DNA of 64,000 bases. It comes from Streptomyces coeruleorubidus (lineage in GTDB: Bacteria; Actinomycetota; Actinomycetes; Streptomycetales; Streptomycetaceae). Location of the stretch: NCBI RefSeq assembly GCF_028885415.1, contig NZ_CP118527.1, forward strand, positions 1,240,001-1,304,000, read 5' to 3'. The position numbers were made by a program, and so were the translations under genes. Below the pieces are notes generated by a model. That model was given only the letters and a program-made list of their open reading frames with translations, searched no databases and was not told the origin of the DNA. The stretch's first letter is position 1; the number at the start of each line of letters is the position of its first letter. This document shows, in pieces, positions 59,779-64,000 of the stretch.

Positions 59779-60918
59779 TCAGCCGATGCGGTCGGTCCAT
59801 CCGACCTTGAGGTAGGTCGTGCGGACGAGGGAGGTGGCGCCGAGTTCGCTGGTCTGTTCCAGTACGCGGCTGGTTCGCGGGTCGATGAAGTAGTAGGGGC
59901 CGTCCACGTAGGTGCGGGAAGCGGCGGAGGGCTCCGCCCCCATCTTCTCCTTGCGATTCTCCACCTCGCGGCGGAGGTTGATCACGGTGCCCGGACGGCC
60001 CTGGCTGTCCTTGACGTTCTGGGTCATGGTCACCCCAGGGGTCTCCGCGACGATCTGGAACAGCGCGGAGCGCAGCCGGGGGCTCGCCGGGGACTCCGCG
60101 AGCAGCGCCATGGCCTGGTCGAACCGCTGTGCGGCGCCCTTGGAGAAGTGGGCCTTCAGCGCTTCCGGGTCGGTGGGCAGCCGGTCGAAGTCGGTCCAGG
60201 ACAGCCGTCGGTCGCCCACGGGCCAGTCGGCGATGTTGTGGCCCGACCTGGTCACCTTGCCGCTGGGGTGCCGAATCCAGGTGGCGCCCGACCGGTCGCT
60301 GTAGACGGTCACCGTGGCCGTCGCCCGGCCGTCCTTCGCCCAGTAGTGGGACATCCAGTACTTCCCCTGGGGCGCCGGGGCCTCTGTCGAGACCTCCGCC
60401 ATCTCGTTCAGGAACCGGGTGGCCGCCGAGGCCGTGGACGCGGGCTTGCCTCCCACGTCCAGCACCGGATACGCAACCGCCCCCGCGGCGAGCACCGCCA
60501 CCGCCGCACCCGCGACCAGCAACCGGCGGCGGCGCGGGCCCCGGCTTCGCCGGCCCCCGGTCCCCGACGGTTCCTCCCCGTCCGGGCCGTGCGCTGCGCG
60601 GCCGACGAGCCGTGGTGTCCGCGGAGGGGCCAGGTACGCCGTCGGACCGTCCCGTCGCGCCACGGCGGGCGGCAGCACGGCGTCATGCGCCAGGGCGGCG
60701 CGCGTGTTCGTGGTCTCGCGCTCCGCGAGGCGTGCCAACAGGTCGCGTGCGGCGGTGAGTTGGTCCGCCCGGGGCGGAGCCACGGCTCCGGCCGCTATCA
60801 GTTCGTCGGCGCCCGGGAAGTCGAGAAGGTCGTCGCGTTCGTTCATCCTGCCCGTCCCGTCCATCCCATGGTTTCCGTTCCTGCTGTTCATGCCGTTCAC
60901 TCCTTCTGTGTCCGTCAC
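59779..60918 (-). CDS. CU044_5270-type membrane-anchored protein
   Basis: 379 residues. The N-terminal ~130 residues are cytoplasmic and charged. One membrane segment (LLVAGAAVAVLAAGAVAYPVL, preceded by RRSRGPRRRR) follows, then an extracytoplasmic domain (GKYWMSHYWAKDG, WIRHPSGKVTRSGHN, TPGVTMTQNVKDSQGRPGTVINL and TSRVLEQTSEL). This architecture beside an ECF sigma gene fits the CU044_5270 family, probably an anti-sigma-like or envelope sensor. GTG 60918 overlaps the sigma-gene stop (GTGA). ATGs a few codons later are also possible. Confidence 0.82.
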   Translation of the reverse strand: MTDTEGVNGMNSRNGNHGMDGTGRMNERDDLLDFPGADELIAAGAVAPPRADQLTAARDLLARLAERETTNTRAALAHDAVLPPAVARRDGPTAYLAPPRTPRLVGRAAHGPDGEEPSGTGGRRSRGPRRRRLLVAGAAVAVLAAGAVAYPVLDVGGKPASTASAATRFLNEMAEVSTEAPAPQGKYWMSHYWAKDGRATATVTVYSDRSGATWIRHPSGKVTRSGHNIADWPVGDRRLSWTDFDRLPTDPEALKAHFSKGAAQRFDQAMALLAESPASPRLRSALFQIVAETPGVTMTQNVKDSQGRPGTVINLRREVENRKEKMGAEPSAASRTYVDGPYYFIDPRTSRVLEQTSELGATSLVRTTYLKVGWTDRIG

Positions 60919-61472
60919 GTGGGGCCGCCTGTCAGCTCGCGGGAGGCGCCGGAGCGCATGCGGTTGCGGGCGCGGTGCAGTCGAGTGCGAGCCGTCGCGG
61001 CGGGTATGCCGACCACGGCCGCGGCCTCGCTCGGCGTCAGCTGCTCCCAGGCGACCAGGAGCAGCAACTCGCGTTCGTCCGGGGGCAGTTCAGCGAGAGT
61101 CGCGCGCAGTCGCGGGGCCATCGCGGCGGCGACGAGCCGGTCGTCGACCGCCTCCCAGGGATCGTCGGCCCCGCTCGATCCCGCCGGGCCCGGCGGCCGG
61201 GATGCCGCGAGCCGCCGCCAGTGCGCGGACAGGACGTTTCTGGCCACGCCGAACAGCCAGGCTCGTACGGACCCCCGGTCGGGATCGAAACCGTGTCGCG
61301 TCGCGTACGCCTGGAGCCACAGCTCGGCGAGCAGGTCGTCGGCGGCTGACGGCGCGCGGCGCGCGAAGTAGCCGTGCAGGCCCACCGAATGTCGCTCGAC
61401 CAGCGGCTCGAAGGCTGCCGGGTCCAGCACTGCAGGGGTCGGCGCATGCTTGTCGTTCAGGTCCTTGGTCAC
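60915..61472 (-). CDS. ECF-type RNA polymerase sigma factor
   Basis: 185 residues. Region 2: FEPLVERHSVGLHGYFARRAPSAADDLLAELWLQAYATRHGFDPDRGSVRAWLFGVARNVLSAHWRR. Region 4: LRATLAELPPDERELLLLVAWEQLTPSEAAAVVGIPAATARTRLHRARNRMR. It should direct polymerase to a small set of promoters and is likely held by the CU044_5270-type membrane protein, whose gene overlaps it by 4 bp. The target regulon is unknown. Confidence 0.9.
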   Translation of the reverse strand: MTKDLNDKHAPTPAVLDPAAFEPLVERHSVGLHGYFARRAPSAADDLLAELWLQAYATRHGFDPDRGSVRAWLFGVARNVLSAHWRRLAASRPPGPAGSSGADDPWEAVDDRLVAAAMAPRLRATLAELPPDERELLLLVAWEQLTPSEAAAVVGIPAATARTRLHRARNRMRSGASRELTGGPT

Positions 61473-61628
61473 CGGACCTCCGTCTCAGGACCTCTGCCGG
61501 CGGACCGCCGGTCGGCGGTCTCACCCTCTACTTGGCGGAAACCGGCTCGAGCGTTCGCGAGACCGGTGGTGCCGTTGTCGTCGGCGACGAGGCGGGCGCG
61601 TGGGTCAGGTTGCGAGGTTCATGGTCCG

Positions 61629-63518
61629 TCACCGGTCCTGGGACAGGGAGACGAGTTCCGCGAACAGGCCTCCGGCGTTCGCCAGTTCCTCGTACGTGCC
61701 CTGTTCGATGACGCGGCCCTGGTCCATGACGATGATGCGGTCGGCGAGCTTGGTGTTCTCGAGCTGGTGGGTGACGACGATCGTCATGCGCTCGGCGGCG
61801 ATCCGCTTGATCTCCAGGAAGATGGCGTGCTCGCCGCGGGCGTCCATCTGCGAGGTCGGTTCGTCCAGGATCAGGAGCGGGGTCCGCCTGTAGAGGGCGC
61901 GGCCGCATGCGAGGCGTTGCCACTGCCCGCCTGACAACTCGGCGCCGCCCCACAGCTCTTTGGCGAGGAGGGTGTCGAGCTGCTGGGGCAGTTTCCCGAT
62001 CGCCTCGCGCATGCCGACGGCGTCGACGACGTCCCACACCGGCCCGTCGTCGAGCGTCCGGGGCTGGCCGAGGGTGATGTTCTCGCGGGCGCGCAGGGGC
62101 CAGGCGGCGAAGTTCTGCGGGACGAGCGCGGTGCGTTTCCACACGGCGTCGGGGTCGGCCTGGGCGAGGTCGGTGTCGTCCCACAGGACGCGGCCCTTGT
62201 CGGCGAGCAGGATGCCGGTGATGAGTTTGGTCAGGGTCGACTTGCCCGAGCCGTTCTCGCCGACGACGGCCAGGATCTCGCCGCGCCGCAGCGTGAGCGA
62301 TACGCCTGCGACGGCGGGTTCCTCCTTGCCGGGATACTGGTAGACGACCTCGTCGAGGCGGATCTCGTCCACTCGTTCCGGGACGGCCAGGTCCCCGCGC
62401 CTGGGTGCGCGCTCACTCGCCATGTCGAGGAAGGACCGCATGTCGGCGAGGTAGAGCGAGGTGTGGAACATCGCGGCGCCGTGGATGACGAACTGGGAGA
62501 GCGCGGCCAGTGTGGTCTGGACGGCGACCACGGCGGTGGCCGCGACGGGCAGGGCGATGCGGCCGGTGGCGGCCAGCCAGGCCAGCGTGGTCCAGGTGCA
62601 CAGCAGGAAGACCCCGCCCAGGGCGCTGGTGCCGAGGGTGATGCGCAGCATGCGCGGGGCAGCGGTCAGGGTGCGCTCGTCGATCCGGTCGGACAGGGCG
62701 CGGTACCAGTAGGTGAGGTAGCCGGTCATGCCGTTGGCGCGGACCTCGTCGCCGAAGCGGGAGTAGGTGGCCCACCAGCGCATCATGGAGCGCACGTTGC
62801 GGTCGCCGAGGTTGAGGTAGTGGGTCTCGTAGTCGACGCGTGCCGACAGGACGGCTCCGGCGCCGGCCGGGAGGACGGCCAGCAGGAGCAGGGGCAGCAG
62901 CAGCGGGTGCAGCGTCGTGACGACCCCGCTCGCGGCGACCATGCGGATGAGGGCGGACATGAACCGCTGAGCGTCCTGCACCATCAGCCGGGTCCGGGTG
63001 ACGCCGATTTCGGCGGCCTCCTGCCGGTCGGCGAATCCGTCCTCGCCGTAGGCGCTCGACTCCACGCGGCACACGGCGGTCACCAGCGCGATGTCCGCTT
63101 CGGTCGTCAGCAGCGGGGTGATGCGTCCGTCGGCGTACGAGGACAGGGCGCCGCTGATTCGGCCGATGGCGGCGGCCGTCGTCACGACGATCAGGGCGGG
63201 CAGCGCGGCGTGCAGGCGTTCGGACACGGTGCCGGTGCCGAGGATGTGGGTCATCGCCTGTGCGGTGAACGCGAGGACGACGGCGGCCGCGCCGCCGGTC
63301 AGCAACTGGCAGGCGAGGAGCAGCACGACGCCGGTCCTGTCGACGGCCCACGCCATCCGGGCCGTGTGCCCGAGCACGGCGGGCAGACGTCGGCACATCG
63401 CGGTGAAGCCGGCGTCTGCCAGCGGGTTCTTGCCGAACTTGCCCTCGAAGGTGATGGTGGCCGGGGGTGGAGGGGGCGGCGACTTCGCGTTGTCGGTCGA
63501 GGCGTCGGTGACCGTCAT
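61629..63518 (-). CDS. ABC exporter-type transporter, fused membrane and ATPase domains
   Basis: 629 residues from ATG 63518, with GAGGAG 8 nt upstream (ATG 63524 is too close to it). The membrane domain (residues ~55-320) has about six segments, e.g. GVVLLLACQLLTGGAAAVVLAFTAQA and MLRITLGTSALGGVFLLCTWTTLAWLAA. The ATPase domain has Walker A VVGENGSGKSTL, signature LSGGQWQRLACGRAL and Walker B PLLILDEPTSQMD. Exporters of this half-size type work as dimers and export drugs, lipids or peptides. Its Pro-rich N-terminus (KSPPPPPPATITFEGKFG) is unusual. It may export a metabolite from the nearby cluster, but this is unproven. Confidence 0.88.
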   Translation of the reverse strand: MTVTDASTDNAKSPPPPPPATITFEGKFGKNPLADAGFTAMCRRLPAVLGHTARMAWAVDRTGVVLLLACQLLTGGAAAVVLAFTAQAMTHILGTGTVSERLHAALPALIVVTTAAAIGRISGALSSYADGRITPLLTTEADIALVTAVCRVESSAYGEDGFADRQEAAEIGVTRTRLMVQDAQRFMSALIRMVAASGVVTTLHPLLLPLLLLAVLPAGAGAVLSARVDYETHYLNLGDRNVRSMMRWWATYSRFGDEVRANGMTGYLTYWYRALSDRIDERTLTAAPRMLRITLGTSALGGVFLLCTWTTLAWLAATGRIALPVAATAVVAVQTTLAALSQFVIHGAAMFHTSLYLADMRSFLDMASERAPRRGDLAVPERVDEIRLDEVVYQYPGKEEPAVAGVSLTLRRGEILAVVGENGSGKSTLTKLITGILLADKGRVLWDDTDLAQADPDAVWKRTALVPQNFAAWPLRARENITLGQPRTLDDGPVWDVVDAVGMREAIGKLPQQLDTLLAKELWGGAELSGGQWQRLACGRALYRRTPLLILDEPTSQMDARGEHAIFLEIKRIAAERMTIVVTHQLENTKLADRIIVMDQGRVIEQGTYEELANAGGLFAELVSLSQDR

Positions 63519-63662
63519 CCGCATCGCTCCTCGGGTCGTGCCGCACCTGGATGGCTCGGCGGTGCACGGCATAACGACGCAGCGCGGGAATCGAACGCGA
63601 TCGATTCCGGACGCGTGCGCCCCCAGGTGCGGCAAGGACGCGAACGGGTGGACGCGGTACTG

Positions 63663-63682
63663 AAGCCGCCCCGGGGCGGCTT
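63663..63682. terminator. 20-bp perfect palindrome terminator
   Basis: AAGCCGCCCCGGGGCGGCTT is a perfect palindrome located 69 bp downstream of the short-chain dehydrogenase stop, able to form a hairpin with a 4-nt loop. Confidence 0.65.
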
Positions 63683-63751
63683 CGGTTGGCCGAAACGCCG
63701 AGGCCTGAAACACGAGTGACGGATGAGGTTCGCGGACCTGGAGCCCGGCTG

Positions 63752-64000
63752 TCAGAGCTTGGAGACGAGCTCCGCCTGGTCGCGCTTGGTGGTGTGCAGT
63801 TCCCAGTAGAGGGGGGAGATCCGCTCGGGCTTGGTCGCCTCCAGCCCGGGGATGACGGAGACGCCGATCGACGCGTCGATACCGACATGGGCGGCCTGGA
63901 TGCCGGTGCCTGCGTCGGCCAGTTCCTTGTGCAGGTTCATCGCCCAGTTGCGCAGGGCCGCGGCGGCGGCGTTGACGTTGGCGACCCTCGGGTCGGGCCA
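63752..64000 (-). CDS. short-chain dehydrogenase, 3' part
   Basis: The frame is open to the right edge, so the gene starts outside the window. The visible ~82 residues include RVANVNAAAAALRNWAMNLH, KELADAGTGIQAAHVGIDASIG and a C-terminal ISPLYWELHTTKRDQAELV. This is the end of an SDR-fold protein: the helix after the missing catalytic Tyr-Lys and the terminal substrate-lid segment. The Rossmann GxxxGxG region lies outside. An ATG at 63940 is internal, not the start. Function beyond NAD(P)-dependent oxidoreductase cannot be judged. Confidence 0.75.
   Translation of the reverse strand, partial: WPDPRVANVNAAAAALRNWAMNLHKELADAGTGIQAAHVGIDASIGVSVIPGLEATKPERISPLYWELHTTKRDQAELVSKL

Noticed and set aside
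59473..61371. 632-residue open frame on the plus strand
   Set aside because: Runs through the end of rarA and antisense to the CU044_5270 and sigma genes; low-complexity Arg/Pro/Ala.

Overview
The window is linear, very GC-rich actinobacterial DNA, almost certainly from a Streptomyces chromosome. Pointers are strong GC bias at third codon positions, frequent GTG starts with GGAGG-type ribosome sites, a complete conservon (cvnA-D), ATGA/GTGA translational couplings, a CU044_5270-type membrane protein paired with an ECF sigma factor, and rare TTA leucine codons confined, as far as I read, to a secondary-metabolite region. No rRNA, CRISPR array, intact transposon or prophage was seen.

Left part (1-22 kb): the 3' end of a GH62 arabinofuranosidase, a membrane protein, then a fructan-use locus: LacI regulator, ABM-domain protein, secreted GH32 levanase with a nested insert, PfkB fructokinase, and a ribose-type ABC importer (binding protein, permease, ATPase) ending in a second LacI gene. 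Identical tandem operator boxes with a 16-bp period lie before the levanase and between the kinase and importer. Next come the conservon (cvnA-D, leftward), an orphan sugar-binding lipoprotein, eroded coding sequence, an initiator-like tRNA with anticodon CAC, a D-Ala-D-Ala carboxypeptidase, and a Tat-exported amidohydrolase divergent from a MarR regulator across a double operator. A broken IS5-type transposase remnant follows.

Middle (22-44 kb): two adjacent catabolic modules. The first (22.2-35.2 kb) has a cupin, an APH-fold kinase, a 2-hydroxyacid dehydrogenase, an MFS transporter, a FAH-family hydrolase, a LacI regulator, an FMN reductase, an enolase paralogue lacking a key active-site histidine, a type I extradiol dioxygenase, a carboxymuconolactone-decarboxylase-like protein, a zinc-type dehydrogenase and a LysR gene. 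Five copies of a TGCTAWCGWTAGCA-like box in its promoters suggest one LacI regulon. The second (35.4-44.1 kb) has a 3-hydroxyacyl-CoA dehydrogenase, an AraC regulator, a two-component flavin monooxygenase, ETF alpha/beta, a glutaryl-CoA-type dehydrogenase, a class III CoA-transferase and a Zn-ribbon/OB-fold protein. This is the gene set for CoA activation and oxidative decarboxylation of a dicarboxylate or related acid. A conserved ~50-bp element precedes both ends of this module.

Right part (44.7-64 kb): a phenazine biosynthetic cluster. phzC, phzD, phzE, phzG, phzB and phzF are all present. They are interleaved with a YdhR-like protein, a PhzH-like asparagine-synthase amidotransferase, RidA, a VOC protein, DUF4186, a PhzM-like methyltransferase, DUF488 and an asparaginase-fold protein with a degenerate active site. 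TTA codons in phzE, the amidotransferase, the DUF488 gene and a downstream rarA paralogue imply bldA control and tie rarA to the cluster, perhaps as self-protection against DNA damage. The window ends with a CU044_5270/ECF sigma pair, an ABC exporter and the 3' end of a short-chain dehydrogenase gene.
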